NCBI RefSeq assembly: GCF_025837095.1
Contig: NZ_CP107551.1
Location: forward strand, 4,334,668 to 4,398,667
Direction: 5' to 3'
DNA length: 64,000 nt
DNA from: Rhodococcus sp. Z13
Lineage (GTDB): Bacteria > Actinomycetota > Actinomycetes > Mycobacteriales > Mycobacteriaceae
Below, in pieces: positions 52,366-62,110 of this stretch. The notes under the pieces were generated by a model. The model was not told the origin of the DNA. It worked only from the letters and a program-made list of their open reading frames with translations, and did no database searches. Position numbers and translations under genes: made by a program. Position 1 is the first letter of the stretch, and every line of letters begins with the position of its first letter.

Positions 52366-52902
52366 GTGACCGAGCGCAAGCGGGGGGATCTGACGTTCGA
52401 GAGCTGGATCGAACGTCAGATCCGCGTGGCGCAGGAACGGGGCGATTTCGACGACCTGCCCGGCTACGGCAAGCCCATCCCCGACCACGGCGACGACGAG
52501 CTGTGGTGGGTGAAGAGTTATATGGCGCGCGAAGGACTTTCGACCGAGGCGCTGCTGCCGCCGGAGTTGCAGTTGCGACGCGAGATCGAGCGGCTGCCCG
52601 AGACCGTCGGGGCCGTACCCAGCGAGCAGGTGGTGCGGGAGATCGTCGCCGACCTCAACCGGCGGGTCGCCTCCTGCCTGCTCTCCCCCGGCCGGTTGCC
52701 GGTCCCGGTGCACAAGGTGGACGCCGACGAGGCCGTGGAGATCTGGCGGGCCGAGCGGGCGCGACGGCGCGAGGAGGCGCGCCGGGCCCTGAACTCGACA
52801 CGGCCCCGGCTCGAGACGATGTCCGAGACCGGGGCCGTGCCCAGGAGAGTGTGGTTCCGGTGGTTCCGCAGGCGGAACCGGCCGGCCGTCAGGGAAGAGT
52901 GA
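52366..52902 (+). CDS. DUF1992 (DnaJ homologue subfamily C member 28-like) protein
   Basis: This 178-residue protein matches the DUF1992 domain: [20 protein letters not shown] near residue 11, then [20 protein letters not shown], then helical [20 protein letters not shown]. Its Arg-rich C-terminus is basic ([14 protein letters not shown]). The family's role is unknown; in eukaryotes the relative has a J-like domain, which is not seen here. The start is GTG 52366, divergent from the IclR gene with 67 bp between. Its 3' end overlaps the scoB stop by 14 bp on the other strand. Confidence 0.85.
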   Translation: MTERKRGDLTFESWIERQIRVAQERGDFDDLPGYGKPIPDHGDDELWWVKSYMAREGLSTEALLPPELQLRREIERLPETVGAVPSEQVVREIVADLNRRVASCLLSPGRLPVPVHKVDADEAVEIWRAERARRREEARRALNSTRPRLETMSETGAVPRRVWFRWFRRRNRPAVREE

Positions 52903-53548
52903 GCGGTGCGCCCGTCGCGGCCTGCACCTGCTCCGCGGTGACGCCCGGGGCGCACTCGCGCAGCACCAGGCCCTCATCGGTCACGTCGATGACCGCGAGG
53001 TTGGTGATGATCCGCTGGACGACGCCCTCACCGGTGAGCGGCAGCGAACACTGGGAGACGACCTTCGGGTTGCCCTGCTTGTCGGTGTGCTCCATGAGCA
53101 CGATGACCTTGCGGGCACCGTGGACGAGGTCCATCGCGCCGCCCATGCCCTTGACCATCTTGCCGGGGACCATCCAGTTGGCGAGATCACCCGTGGCCGA
53201 GACCTCCATGCCACCGAGCACCGCGGTGTCGATGTGGCCGCCGCGGATCATGCCGAAGCTCAGCGCGGAGTCGAAGAAGGAGGCGCCCGCGTTGACGGTG
53301 ACGGTCTCCTTGCCGGCGTTGATCAGGTCCGGGTCGACCGCGTCCTCGGTGGGGTACGGGCCGGTGCCGAGGATGCCGTTCTCGCTGTGCAGCGTGACGT
53401 GCACGCCCTCGGGCAGGTAGTTGGGGATCAGCGTCGGCAGGCCGATGCCGAGGTTGACGTACTCGCCGGGGGAGAGTTCCTGCGCGGCGCGGGCGGCCAT
53501 CTCGGTCCGGGTCCACCCGTTGGTCTGCGTTTCGACGGTCGCTGTCAT
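52889..53548 (-). CDS. scoB: 3-oxoacid CoA-transferase subunit B
   Basis: This 219-residue beta subunit of a type I CoA-transferase has [19 protein letters not shown], then the catalytic Glu region [19 protein letters not shown], and [40 protein letters not shown]. With ScoA it transfers CoA from succinyl-CoA to acetoacetate or a related 3-oxoacid. ATG 53548 lies 1 bp from the scoA stop; an in-frame GTG three codons upstream is an alternative. The pair lies next to the leucine module, whose end product is acetoacetate, so SCOT activity fits the context. Confidence 0.93.
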   Translation of the reverse strand: MTATVETQTNGWTRTEMAARAAQELSPGEYVNLGIGLPTLIPNYLPEGVHVTLHSENGILGTGPYPTEDAVDPDLINAGKETVTVNAGASFFDSALSFGMIRGGHIDTAVLGGMEVSATGDLANWMVPGKMVKGMGGAMDLVHGARKVIVLMEHTDKQGNPKVVSQCSLPLTGEGVVQRIITNLAVIDVTDEGLVLRECAPGVTAEQVQAATGAPLTLP

Positions 53549-53549
53549 C

Positions 53550-54311
53550 TCAGGCACCCTTTCCGGCGGAGACGGTCCGCTTCTCGATCTGCTTGTCCTG
53601 GACACCGGTGTGCACGATGCGGTTGACGAAGATGCCCGGCAGGTGCACCTCGCCCGGATCGATCTCACCCGGCTCGACGAGTTCCTCGACCTGCGCGATG
53701 CACACGCGCCCGGCCATCGCGGCGAGCGGGTTGAAGTTCATCGCGGCCTTGTTGAACACGAGGTTGCCCTCGGTGTCGCCCTTGAGGGCGTGCACGAGGG
53801 AGAAGTCGGCGGTGATGGACTCCTCGAGCACGTAGCGCTTGCCGCGGAACTCGCGGATCTCCTTGGCCGGGGACGCGACCGCGACGGAGCCGTCGGTGTT
53901 GTAGCGCCACGGCAGGCCGCCCTGGGAGATGGGGGTGCCGACACCGGCCGGGGTGTAGAAGGCGGGGATGCCCGCGCCGCCGGCGCGCAGCTTCTCGGCG
54001 AGGGTGCCCTGCGGAGTCAGCTCCACCTCGAGCTCACCGGAGAGGTACTGGCGGGCGAACTCCTTGTTCTCCCCCACGTACGAGGCGGTGACGCGGCGGA
54101 TGCGCTTGTCGCCGAGCAGGATGCCGAGGCCGTGGCCGTCGACGCCGCAGTTGTTGGAGAAGACTTCGAGGTCGGTGGCGCCGGAATCGGCGATGGCCTG
54201 GATCAGGACGTCGGGGATGCCGCACAGCCCGAATCCGCCCACCGCGAGCGTCGCTCCGTCACGGATGTCCGCGACGGCCTCCGCTGCCGTCTCGAAAACT
54301 TTCGTTGCCAA
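53550..54311 (-). CDS. scoA: 3-oxoacid CoA-transferase subunit A
   Basis: This 253-residue alpha subunit starts at TTG 54311, which has GAGAGGTG just upstream and gives the usual (M)[15 protein letters not shown] start; the longer frame upstream is not conserved. It has [57 protein letters not shown] and [18 protein letters not shown], all typical of the SCOT/PcaI fold. It diverges from an IclR gene, and two operator-like sites at 54359 and 54480 lie between them, suggesting IclR control of scoAB. Confidence 0.93.
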   Translation of the reverse strand: MATKVFETAAEAVADIRDGATLAVGGFGLCGIPDVLIQAIADSGATDLEVFSNNCGVDGHGLGILLGDKRIRRVTASYVGENKEFARQYLSGELEVELTPQGTLAEKLRAGGAGIPAFYTPAGVGTPISQGGLPWRYNTDGSVAVASPAKEIREFRGKRYVLEESITADFSLVHALKGDTEGNLVFNKAAMNFNPLAAMAGRVCIAQVEELVEPGEIDPGEVHLPGIFVNRIVHTGVQDKQIEKRTVSAGKGA

Positions 54312-54358
54312 CTCACACCTCTCGGGGCCCGGGAGCCACACGACTCCGATGTCCGGAT

Positions 54359-54377
54359 GCGTCCACTGGATGAACGC
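54359..54377. promoter_or_regulatory. IclR-type operator near scoA
   Basis: GCGTCCACTGGATGAACGC lies 48 bp upstream of the scoA start. Its reverse complement matches the site at 54480-54498 at 15 of 19 positions. Two close copies of one sequence between an IclR gene and its divergent target are characteristic of local control. Confidence 0.6.
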
Positions 54378-54479
54378 TGGTTCTTGCTTGCCTTCCAATA
54401 AAGATGCTGCAGGTCAGGAATTCAAGGAATCACGAGAATCTCTCGAAAATTGATCGCTGTCCGAACGACATACCCTCAT

Positions 54480-54498
54480 GCGTTCACTCAGTGGACGT
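54480..54498. promoter_or_regulatory. IclR-type operator near the IclR gene
   Basis: GCGTTCACTCAGTGGACGT ends 11 bp before the IclR ATG at 54510 and contains the pseudo-palindrome GTTCAC-TCA-GTGGAC. It is the closer partner of the 54359 site and may provide autoregulation. Confidence 0.6.
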
Positions 54499-54509
54499 AT
54501 GCTGGGGGC

Positions 54510-55283
54510 ATGTCCACCGGAGCACAGGGTCAACTGATCAAGCGGGTCACCGCGGTGCTGCGCACCATCTCGGCGCACGAACCGCACGGGGTGACCACCT
54601 CCGAGGCGGCCCGCGAGACCGACCTCGCGCGGCCGACGGTGCACCGGTTGCTCTCCTCGCTCACCGACGAGGGGCTCGTGGACCGGGACGCGGCGACGGG
54701 CCGCTGGACGCTGGGACCGGAGCTGTACCTGCTGGGCTCGCTCGCATCGATGCGCTACGACATCACCGATCTCGCCGGCGACGTGGTGCGCGAGCTGGCC
54801 CGCGCGACGGGTGAGAGCGCCTTCCTGTCGGCGCGGCGGGGCGACGAGACGGTGTGCCTCCTACGAGAGGAGGGCAGTTTCCCGCTGCGCTCGCACGTGC
54901 TCCACATCGGGATCCGGCTACCCCTGGGCGTCGCCTCGGCGGGGCTGGTGATCCTGTCGCACATGCCCGATCCGGAGATCGACGCCTACCTGTCGCGGGT
55001 CGATCTCGTGTCCGAATGGGGGCCGCAGCATTCACGGGAGGAACTCGGGAAGCGGATCGAGGCGACCCGCCTGACCGGATACGCCGTCAATCCCGCTCTC
55101 CTCGTGGAGGGCAGCTGGGGGTTGGGCGCCGCGGTGTTCGACCACCGCGGCGCCCCGACGTGGGCGCTGAGCCTCACGGGTGTGGAGAGCCGGTTCCGTC
55201 CCGACCGGATACCGGAGCTCGGTGAGGCGTTGCTGGACGGCGCCCACAGGCTCACCCAGCGGTTGCGTCAGCGCGGACGCTGA
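54510..55283 (+). CDS. IclR family regulator divergent from scoAB
   Basis: This 257-residue IclR protein has the HTH TTSEAARETDLARPTVHRLL and an effector domain with LARATGESAFLSARRGDETV, HIGIRLPLGVASAGLVILSH and a C-terminal WALSLTGVESRF. ATG 54510 has GCTGGGGGC upstream. It shares the 54312-54509 gap with scoA, including the two repeated sites, so it is likely the regulator of the CoA-transferase genes, much like PcaR-type proteins act on beta-ketoadipate genes. Its inducer may be a 3-oxoacid; the sequence cannot tell. It faces the CitE-like gene with 7 bp between stops. Confidence 0.92.
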   Translation: MSTGAQGQLIKRVTAVLRTISAHEPHGVTTSEAARETDLARPTVHRLLSSLTDEGLVDRDAATGRWTLGPELYLLGSLASMRYDITDLAGDVVRELARATGESAFLSARRGDETVCLLREEGSFPLRSHVLHIGIRLPLGVASAGLVILSHMPDPEIDAYLSRVDLVSEWGPQHSREELGKRIEATRLTGYAVNPALLVEGSWGLGAAVFDHRGAPTWALSLTGVESRFRPDRIPELGEALLDGAHRLTQRLRQRGR

Positions 55284-55290
55284 CGTCCGC

Positions 55291-56112
55291 TCACGCGGAC
55301 GCGGCCGCCGCGGCGCGCTGCAGTACCCGTTCGGCGTGCCGCAGGACGGGGGCGTCGACCATCTTCCCCTCGAAATCGAAGACCCCGCGCTCCTTCTCGG
55401 CGGCGGCGAGGACCCGTCGTGCCCAGTCCTCCTCCTCCGGGGTGGGGGCGTAGGCGCGGCGGACCACGTCGACCTGACCCGGGTGGATCGACACCTTGAT
55501 GTCGAATCCGACCGCGACGGCGTCGAGGGCCTCCTCGAACAATCCGTCGATGTCCTTGATGTCGAGGTACACCGAGTCCAGCGCCCAGCGGGCGTGGCCC
55601 TTGGCGGCGAGCAGGGACACCGACCGCGCATGCTGCGCGACCGCACGGTAGGTGCCGTCGGCGCGGCGGCTGGCGTTGCCGCCGAGCCCGGCCACCAGAT
55701 CCTCTGCGCCCCACATGATCCCGAGGGTGTTCTCGGCGGTGGCGATCTCCTCCACCTTCAGCACGCCCAGCGGCGACTCGACGAGTGCGACCACCTCGAA
55801 CGGCGCGAGCGACCGTACCTCGTCGCCGCTCTCGCACTTGGGCAGCATGATCCGCGTGTAGGCGGTGCGCTTCAGTGCCTCGAGGTCGGCCTCGTGGTCG
55901 GCGGTGCCGACCGGATTGACCCGCACCACGGTGCGTTCCGGGTCGAGCGGGGTCGCGACGAGGGCATCGCGGGCGGCCGGTTTGTCGCCCGCGGCGACGG
56001 CGTCCTCGAGGTCGAGGATGACCACGTCGGCGCGGTCGGCGGCCTTGGCGTAACGATCGGGCCTGTCGGCGGGGCAGAACAGCCATGCCGGCCCGGGCAG
56101 TTCCCAGGTCAT
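55291..56112 (-). CDS. CitE-like CoA ester lyase of the leucine cluster
   Basis: This 273-residue HpcH/CitE-fold protein has AWLFCPADRPDRYAKAA, VVILDLEDAVAAGDKPAARD (metal acids), TVVRVNPVGTAD, MLPKCESGDEV, VVALVESPLGVLKVEEIA and KVSIHPGQVDVVRRAY. Its gene order matches the M. tuberculosis Rv2498c region, whose CitE product is known as a beta-hydroxyacyl-CoA lyase able to act in itaconate dissimilation and leucine catabolism. It overlaps the MaoC gene (ATGA). It would convert 3-hydroxy-3-methylglutaryl-CoA (or citramalyl-CoA) to acetyl-CoA and acetoacetate (or pyruvate). Confidence 0.9.
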   Translation of the reverse strand: MTWELPGPAWLFCPADRPDRYAKAADRADVVILDLEDAVAAGDKPAARDALVATPLDPERTVVRVNPVGTADHEADLEALKRTAYTRIMLPKCESGDEVRSLAPFEVVALVESPLGVLKVEEIATAENTLGIMWGAEDLVAGLGGNASRRADGTYRAVAQHARSVSLLAAKGHARWALDSVYLDIKDIDGLFEEALDAVAVGFDIKVSIHPGQVDVVRRAYAPTPEEEDWARRVLAAAEKERGVFDFEGKMVDAPVLRHAERVLQRAAAAASA

Positions 56113-56597
56113 GACGTCGGCTTCTTCCTCACGAGGGTCTTGCGCACGGCCACGGCCACGATGTCGCCGTGCTGGTTGCGGCCGGTGTGCTCGAGGGTGA
56201 CGATCCCCTCGCCGGGACGGCTCTTCGACTCGCGCTTGTCGAGGATCTTCGTCTCGGCGTAGAGGGTGTCACCGTGGAACAGCGGCTTCGGGAAGGAGAC
56301 CTCGGAGAATCCGAGGTTGGCGACGATCGTGCCCTGTGTCAGCTGCGCGACCGACAGACCCACGATGGTCGACAGGGTGAACATCGAATTGACCAGACGC
56401 TCACCGAAACTCGTCTCGGCCGCGTAGGCCGCATCGAGGTGCAGCGCCTGCGTGTTCATCGTCTGCGTCGTGAACAGGGTGTTGTCGGCCTCGGTGATGG
56501 TGCGACCGGGCCGGTGCTCGTAGATCGCGCCGAGTTCGTATTCCTCGAACCACAGGCCGCGCTGGACGATCCGCTTCTCGGTGCCCGTCTCGCTCAC
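56109..56597 (-). CDS. MaoC-family hydratase of the leucine cluster
   Basis: This 162-residue hotdog-fold protein shows EYELGAIYEHRPGRTITEAD, then DNTLFTTQTMNTQALHLDAA, then FGERLVNSMFTLSTIVGLSV and GFSEVSFPKPLFHGDTLYAE, with the Asp/His pair expected of MaoC hydratases. The start is GTG 56597, overlapping the dehydrogenase stop (GTGA). It is the counterpart of Rv2499c and would hydrate 3-methylglutaconyl-CoA or a similar enoyl-CoA. It is distinct from the partial MaoC-like gene at the left edge. Confidence 0.9.
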   Translation of the reverse strand: MSETGTEKRIVQRGLWFEEYELGAIYEHRPGRTITEADNTLFTTQTMNTQALHLDAAYAAETSFGERLVNSMFTLSTIVGLSVAQLTQGTIVANLGFSEVSFPKPLFHGDTLYAETKILDKRESKSRPGEGIVTLEHTGRNQHGDIVAVAVRKTLVRKKPTS

Positions 56598-57757
56598 AGT
56601 CCCAGCTCCCGTCCGATGAGCATGAGCTGCACCTCGGTGGTGCCCTCGCCGATCTCGAGGATCTTGCTGTCGCGGTAGTGGCGCGCCACCGCGTACTCGT
56701 TCATGAAGCCGTAGCCGCCGTGGATCTGCGTCGCGTCGCGGGCGTTGTCCATCGCCGCCTCGGAGGCGACGAGCTTGGCGATCGCGGCCTGCTTCTTGAA
56801 CGGCTTGCCGGCAAGCATCGCGGCGGCGGCGTCGTAGTAGGCGGTGCGGGCGGCGTGCGCGCGGGCCTCCATGCGGGCGATCTTGAAGGCGATGGCCTGG
56901 TTGCTGCCGATGGGGCTGCCGAAGGCCTCACGCTCCTTGGCGTATTTGACCGATTCGTCGACGCAGCCCTGCGCGGCACCGGTCGACAGCGCCGCGATCG
57001 CGATGCGGCCCTCGTCGAGGATGCGCAGGAAGTTGGCGTAGCCGCGGCCGCGCTCGCCGAGGAGGTTCTCCTCCGGCACCCGCACGTCCGCGAAGGTGAG
57101 CGGGTGGGTGTCCGAGGCGTTCCAGCCGACCTTGTTGTAGGCGGGTTCGGCGGTGAAGCCGGGCGTATCGGTCGGCACGAGGATGGTGGAGATCTCCTTC
57201 TTGCCGTTCTCGCGCACACCGGTGACCGCGGTGACCGTCACGAGCGAGGTGATGTCGGTCCCCGAGTTGGTGATGAACTGCTTGTTGCCGTTGATGATCC
57301 ACTCGCCGTTCTCGAGCCTGGCGGTGGTCTTCGTGCCGCCGGCGTCGCTGCCCGCGCCGGGTTCCGTCAGGCCGAAGGCGGCGAGATTGCGGCCGCTCGC
57401 GAGTTTCGGCAGCCATTCCTGCTTCTGCTTCTCGTTGCCGAACCGGTAGATCGGCATGGCGCCGAGGGAGACACCGGCCTCGAGGGTGATGGCGACCGAC
57501 TGGTCGACCTTGCCGAGTTCCTCGAGCGCGAGGCACAGGGCGAAGTAGTCGCCGCCCATGCCGCCGTACTCCTCGGGGAACGGCAGACCGAACAGACCCA
57601 TGTCGGCCATGCCCTGCACGACCTCGTAGGGGAACGAGTGCTCGGCGTCGTGCTTCGCCGCGACCGGCGCGACCACCGTGCGGGCGAAGTCGGCGACCGT
57701 CTTGCGCAGCTGCTCGTACTCGTCGGGAAGTTGGCCCGTGGCCAGGTATTCCGTCAT
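56594..57757 (-). CDS. Acyl-CoA dehydrogenase of the leucine cluster (FadE19-like)
   Basis: This 387-residue dehydrogenase has [51 protein letters not shown] and the C-terminal [14 protein letters not shown] with Glu371. In the syntenic M. tuberculosis cluster the counterpart is FadE19, and isovaleryl-CoA or another branched acyl-CoA is the probable substrate. It overlaps the GTG of the MaoC gene, and its own ATG overlaps the carboxylase alpha stop, so the module is one co-translated set. A thioesterase lies across the divergent region. Confidence 0.92.
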   Translation of the reverse strand: MTEYLATGQLPDEYEQLRKTVADFARTVVAPVAAKHDAEHSFPYEVVQGMADMGLFGLPFPEEYGGMGGDYFALCLALEELGKVDQSVAITLEAGVSLGAMPIYRFGNEKQKQEWLPKLASGRNLAAFGLTEPGAGSDAGGTKTTARLENGEWIINGNKQFITNSGTDITSLVTVTAVTGVRENGKKEISTILVPTDTPGFTAEPAYNKVGWNASDTHPLTFADVRVPEENLLGERGRGYANFLRILDEGRIAIAALSTGAAQGCVDESVKYAKEREAFGSPIGSNQAIAFKIARMEARAHAARTAYYDAAAAMLAGKPFKKQAAIAKLVASEAAMDNARDATQIHGGYGFMNEYAVARHYRDSKILEIGEGTTEVQLMLIGRELGL

Positions 57758-59760
57758 GACTGTGCCTCTTCCGTATCGGCGTGCGGGACGACCCGCGCGA
57801 GAAGTTGATCGACCTTGACCTGCTCACCGGGCGCCGCGAACAGTTCGACGACGCCGTCGACGGGTGCGGTGAGCGAATGTTCCATCTTCATGGCCTCGAC
57901 CACGACGAGCGTCTGCCCGGCGGTCACGGTGTCCCCGGATGCGACGGACACCGCGATGACGGCGCCCGGCATGGGGCTGGTGATGTCGGCGTCGCCGGCA
58001 TGCGCGTCGTCGCCGCGCACCGAGGCCTCCTGCACCTCGCGGACGGCGACGCTGCCGCGGCCGTCGGCCAGCCAGATCGCCCCGTCGGATTCGGCGACGC
58101 GGTAGTTGTGCCGCCGGCCGTCGAGCACGACGGCGAGGGTGGAGCCGTCGAGATCGACCGTGATCGAATGGCTCTGTCCGCCTTCGACGTCCACGCGTCC
58201 GTTCCGGGGTGTGCCGGTGAGGTGGACGTGTTCGGTGCGGTCGCCCGAGGAGAGCCGGAACGAGACGGGACGGTGCGTCCCGACGCGCCAGCCGTCCGGC
58301 ACCGACCAGGGGTCGGAAGTGTCGGCGGGCCAGTTCTCCAGCCAGCGCAGCGCGGCGGCCGCGACGAGGGTGGCGTCCGGAGTGCCGGGGGCGGCGTAGT
58401 CGCCGAGACGGCGGTCGAGCAGGCCGGTGTCGAGGGCGCCGGCGACGACGTCCTCGTCGGCGAGCAGGAACCGCACGAAGTCGACGTTGGTGACCACACC
58501 GAGCACCGCGGTGTCGGCGAGCGCCCGGTCGAGGCGACGCAGGGCGCCGGCACGGTCGTCGGCGTGCGCGATGACCTTGGCGAGCATCGGATCGTAGTCG
58601 CTGCCCACCACGGTGCCGGGCCGGATTCCCGAATCCACCCGCACCCCGGGGCCGGTGGGCTCGACGACGTCGGCGATCTCGCCGCCGGTGGGCAGGAAGC
58701 CGCGGGCCGGGTCCTCGGCGTAGACGCGGGCCTCGATCGCGTGGCCGGTGAGGGTGACGTCGTCCTGGGTGAAGCCGAGCGGCTCACCCGCGGCGATGCG
58801 CACCTGCCACTCGACGAGGTCGAGGCCGGTGACCATCTCGGTGACCGGATGCTCGACCTGCAGCCGGGTGTTCATCTCCATGAAGAAGAACTCGTCCGGC
58901 CTGTCGGCGGAGACGATGAACTCGACCGTGCCGGCGCCGGTGTAGTCGACGCTGCGGGCGGTGTTGCAGGCCGCCTCGCCGATGCGGGCGCGGGTGGCCT
59001 CGTCGAGCAGTGGCGAGGGCGCCTCCTCGATGACCTTCTGGTGGCGGCGCTGCAGGCTGCACTCGCGTTCGCCGAGATGCACGACGTTGCCGTGGGTGTC
59101 GGCGAGGATCTGCACCTCGATGTGCCGGGGGCGCTGGACGAACCGCTCGAGGAAGAGGGTGTCGTCGCCGAACGCCGAAGCGGCTTCGCGGCGGGCGGAT
59201 TCGAGTGCGGCGGGCAGATCCTTCGAGTCCTCCACCAGGCGCATGCCCTTGCCGCCGCCACCGGCGGACGGCTTGACGAGCACCGGATAGCCGACCTCCT
59301 CTGCGCCGGCGATCAGTTCGGCGTCGGTCAGTCCCGGGCGGGAGATGCCTGGGACCACCGGGACACCGAACTTCGACACCGCGGCCTTGGCGGTGATCTT
59401 GTCGCCCATCGTCTCGATGGCGTGGGCGGACGGGCCCAGGAAGGCGATACCGGCGGTGGCGCAGGCGGCGGCGAAAGCGGAGTTCTCCGAGAGGAATCCG
59501 TAGCCGGGATGGATGGCCTGCGCGCCGGTGGCGAGGGCGGCCTCGATCACCTTGTCGATGACCAGATAGCTCTCGCGCGCGGCGGCGGGACCGAGCAGGA
59601 CGGCGGTGTCGGCCTCGCGGACGTGCCGGGCGTTCCGGTCGGCCTCGCTGAACACCGCGACCGAGCGGATGCCCATCGCGCGGAGGGTGCGGATGACGCG
59701 CACCGCGATCTCGCCGCGGTTCGCCACCAGGACCGTGTCGATCCGATTCGTTTCACTCAT
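57754..59760 (-). CDS. accA1: Acyl-CoA carboxylase alpha subunit (biotin carboxylase and carrier)
   Basis: This 668-residue protein has the biotin carboxylase domain: [23 protein letters not shown]-grasp loop [15 protein letters not shown], then [20 protein letters not shown]. The linker is followed by the C-terminal biotin carrier with [14 protein letters not shown] and the biotinylated Lys625 in [15 protein letters not shown]. It pairs with the beta subunit and, from gene order, is the methylcrotonyl-CoA carboxylase (AccA1/AccD1) of leucine catabolism. The start is ATG 59760; an in-frame GTG at 59769 overlapping the previous stop is an alternative. Confidence 0.94.
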   Translation of the reverse strand: MSETNRIDTVLVANRGEIAVRVIRTLRAMGIRSVAVFSEADRNARHVREADTAVLLGPAAARESYLVIDKVIEAALATGAQAIHPGYGFLSENSAFAAACATAGIAFLGPSAHAIETMGDKITAKAAVSKFGVPVVPGISRPGLTDAELIAGAEEVGYPVLVKPSAGGGGKGMRLVEDSKDLPAALESARREAASAFGDDTLFLERFVQRPRHIEVQILADTHGNVVHLGERECSLQRRHQKVIEEAPSPLLDEATRARIGEAACNTARSVDYTGAGTVEFIVSADRPDEFFFMEMNTRLQVEHPVTEMVTGLDLVEWQVRIAAGEPLGFTQDDVTLTGHAIEARVYAEDPARGFLPTGGEIADVVEPTGPGVRVDSGIRPGTVVGSDYDPMLAKVIAHADDRAGALRRLDRALADTAVLGVVTNVDFVRFLLADEDVVAGALDTGLLDRRLGDYAAPGTPDATLVAAAALRWLENWPADTSDPWSVPDGWRVGTHRPVSFRLSSGDRTEHVHLTGTPRNGRVDVEGGQSHSITVDLDGSTLAVVLDGRRHNYRVAESDGAIWLADGRGSVAVREVQEASVRGDDAHAGDADITSPMPGAVIAVSVASGDTVTAGQTLVVVEAMKMEHSLTAPVDGVVELFAAPGEQVKVDQLLARVVPHADTEEAQS

Positions 59761-59765
59761 GTCGC

Positions 59766-61358
59766 TCACATCCGGAAGACGCCGTAGGAGACCGGCTCGA
59801 GGGGCGCGTTCGCACACACCGACAGGGCCAGGCCGAGAACTTTTCGGGTGTCGGCGGGATCGATGATGCCGTCGTCCCACAGCCGCGCGGTGGAGTAGTA
59901 GGGATTGCCCTGCTCCTCGTACTGGGCGCGGATCGGTGCCTTGAACTCCTCCTCCTGCTCGGGGGTCCAGGGCTTGCCCGAGGCGTCGAGCTGATCCGAC
60001 CGGACGGTGGCGAGCACCGAGGCGGCCTGCTCGCCGCCCATGACGGAGATCCGGGCGTTGGGCCACATCCACAGGAAGCGAGGCGAATACGCGCGCCCGC
60101 ACATCGAGTAGTTGCCCGCGCCGTAGGAGCCGCCGATGACGACGGTCAGCTTCGGCACCCGCGCGCACGCGACGGCGGTGACCATCTTCGCGCCGTGCTT
60201 GGCGATGCCGCCGGCCTCGTAGTCGCGGCCGACCATGAACCCGGAGATGTTCTGCAGGAACACCAGCGGGATCGAACGCTTGTCGCACAGTTCGATGAAA
60301 TGCGCGCCCTTGACGGCGGATTCACCGAAGAGCACACCGTTGTTGGCGATGATGCCGACGGGGTGCCCGTGGATGCGCGCGAAACCGGTGACGAGGGTCT
60401 TGCCGTACTCGGCCTTGAACTCGTGGAACGAACCCCCGTCGACCACACGGTCGATGACCTCGTGCACGTCGTAGGGGATGCGCGGATCGGTGGGCACCAC
60501 GTCGTACAGCCCGGTGGGGTCGGCGTCGGGTTCGACGGTGGGTTCGACGTCCCATGGGCGCGGGTTGCGCGGCCCGAAGGTGGAGACGATGTCGCGCACG
60601 ATCCGCAGGGCGTCGCGATCGTCCTCGGCGAGGTGGTCGGTGACGCCGGAGACCTTCGAGTGCAGGTCGCCGCCGCCGAGTTCCTCCGCGGTGACGACCT
60701 CGCCGGTCGCGGCCTTCACCAGCGGCGGACCGCCGAGGAAGATGGTGCCCTGGTTGCGGACGATGACGGCCTCGTCGCTCATCGCGGGGACGTAGGCACC
60801 GCCGGCGGTGCACGAGCCCATGACCGCGGCGATCTGCGGGATCCCCTTGGCGCTCATGGTGGCCTGGTTGTAGAAGATGCGGCCGAAGTGGTCGCGGTCG
60901 GGGAAGACCTCGTCCTGGCGCGGGAGGAAGGCACCGCCGGAGTCGACGAGGTACAGGCACGGCAGGTTGTTCTGGAGGGCGACCTCCTGCGCGCGCAGGT
61001 GCTTCTTGACCGTGATCGGGTAGTAGGTGCCGCCCTTGACGGTGGCGTCGTTGGCGACGATGACGCACTCGCGGCCCGCCACCCGGCCGATGCCGGTGAT
61101 GATGCCGGCGCCGGGGCACTCGTCGTCGTACATGCCGTTCGCGGCCAGCGGGGAGAGCTCGAGGAACGGGCTGCCGGTGTCGAGGAGTTCGTCGACGCGG
61201 TCGCGCGGGAGGAGCTTGCCGCGGGAGACGTGCCGCTCACGGGCCTTCTCGCTGCCGCCGAGCGCAGCCGCGGCGAGCTTGTCGCGCAGCTCGCCGACCA
61301 GCTGTTCGTGCTGGTCGCGGCTCGTCGGGGTCGCTTGGGTGGTTGTCACGGACACCAT
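59766..61358 (-). CDS. accD1: Acyl-CoA carboxylase beta subunit (carboxyltransferase)
   Basis: This 530-residue carboxyltransferase resembles MCC beta subunits. It has [78 protein letters not shown] and, late, [20 protein letters not shown] with [18 protein letters not shown]. It probably carboxylates 3-methylcrotonyl-CoA with the alpha subunit. The start is ATG 61358, with a GTG at 61349 as alternative that has a better-placed GAGG. It diverges from the TetR gene; the intervening 92 bp contains a repressor-like site. Confidence 0.93.
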   Translation of the reverse strand: MVSVTTTQATPTSRDQHEQLVGELRDKLAAAALGGSEKARERHVSRGKLLPRDRVDELLDTGSPFLELSPLAANGMYDDECPGAGIITGIGRVAGRECVIVANDATVKGGTYYPITVKKHLRAQEVALQNNLPCLYLVDSGGAFLPRQDEVFPDRDHFGRIFYNQATMSAKGIPQIAAVMGSCTAGGAYVPAMSDEAVIVRNQGTIFLGGPPLVKAATGEVVTAEELGGGDLHSKVSGVTDHLAEDDRDALRIVRDIVSTFGPRNPRPWDVEPTVEPDADPTGLYDVVPTDPRIPYDVHEVIDRVVDGGSFHEFKAEYGKTLVTGFARIHGHPVGIIANNGVLFGESAVKGAHFIELCDKRSIPLVFLQNISGFMVGRDYEAGGIAKHGAKMVTAVACARVPKLTVVIGGSYGAGNYSMCGRAYSPRFLWMWPNARISVMGGEQAASVLATVRSDQLDASGKPWTPEQEEEFKAPIRAQYEEQGNPYYSTARLWDDGIIDPADTRKVLGLALSVCANAPLEPVSYGVFRM

Positions 61359-61381
61359 CCTCGGTCGGTTTGGCGAATCAC

Positions 61382-61417
61382 GATTAACTGAAATCTAGGT
61401 TAGTTATGATTAACCGA
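61382..61417. promoter_or_regulatory. Candidate TetR operator of the leucine cluster
   Basis: GATTAACTGA (61382-61391) and GATTAACCGA (61408-61417) are near-direct repeats. Overlapping them, GGTTA and TAACC (61398-61402 and 61411-61415) form an 18-bp pseudo-palindrome with 7 of 9 paired positions. It lies between the divergent carboxylase and TetR starts. Confidence 0.55.
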
Positions 61418-61450
61418 GTTGTCCAGACCACATTTCGAGCGGAGAGTGTC

Positions 61451-62110
61451 ATGACCGAGTCCGCGATCGACGCCCCGACCACCTCGGGACGCCCGACCCG
61501 GCGCAGCCTCGCGAAGGCCGAACGCCGCCGCGACCTCCTGCGCGCCGCGTCGCAGCTGATCGCCGAACGCGGATTCGCCGGTGTCCGGCTCGAGGATCTC
61601 GGCGCCGCCGTGGGCATCAGCGGCCCCGCCGTCTACCGGCACTTCTCCAACAAGGACGCCCTGCTCGTCGAACTCCTCGTCGACATCAGCCGCCGCCTCC
61701 TGGCCGGCGGGCAGCAGGTCGTCGAGACCACCCCCGACCCCCGCGACGCCCTCGAGGGCCTGGTGGACTTCCACCTCGACTTCGCGCTCGGCGAGCCCGA
61801 TCTCATCCGCGTGCAGGACCGCGAGTTCGCCTCGCTCCCCGAGGACGCCCGCCGGGAGGTCCGACGCACCCAGCGCCTCTACGTCGAGATCTGGGTGGGC
61901 GTCCTGTGCCGCCTCGACCCGGCACTGCCCGAGTCCGACGCCCGCACCATGGCCCACGCGACCTTCGGGCTCATCAACTCCACCCCGCACAGCGCCGACC
62001 CGCGCTCGCCCGAGAGCACCCGCGCGGTGCTGCGGCGCATGGCGCTGGCCGCCCTCACCACCACCGCCTCGGCCGCCGCGCCGAGTCCGGCCCGAACGGA
62101 GACCGCATGA
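61451..62110 (+). CDS. TetR family regulator of the leucine cluster
   Basis: This 219-residue TetR protein has the HTH in RRDLLRAASQLIAERGFAGV and AVGISGPAVYRHFSNKDALL, and a ligand domain that ends in a flexible Ala/Thr/Pro-rich tail. ATG 61451 follows GGAGAG. It is the equivalent of Rv2506 at the same position beside accD1 in M. tuberculosis and is likely to repress the leucine module and itself from the site at 61382-61417. It overlaps the thioesterase start by 4 bp, so the two are co-translated. Confidence 0.92.
   Translation: MTESAIDAPTTSGRPTRRSLAKAERRRDLLRAASQLIAERGFAGVRLEDLGAAVGISGPAVYRHFSNKDALLVELLVDISRRLLAGGQQVVETTPDPRDALEGLVDFHLDFALGEPDLIRVQDREFASLPEDARREVRRTQRLYVEIWVGVLCRLDPALPESDARTMAHATFGLINSTPHSADPRSPESTRAVLRRMALAALTTTASAAAPSPARTETA

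Noticed and set aside
54433-54445. CGAGA-ATC-TCTCG hairpin in the IclR-scoA gap
   Set aside because: It is a 5-bp stem with a 3-nt loop and is expected by chance; it does not match the paired operator sites.
57781-59787. Forward frame opposite the biotin carboxylase gene
   Set aside because: The reverse-strand gene has full carboxylase motifs; the forward product is repetitive and is a GC shadow.
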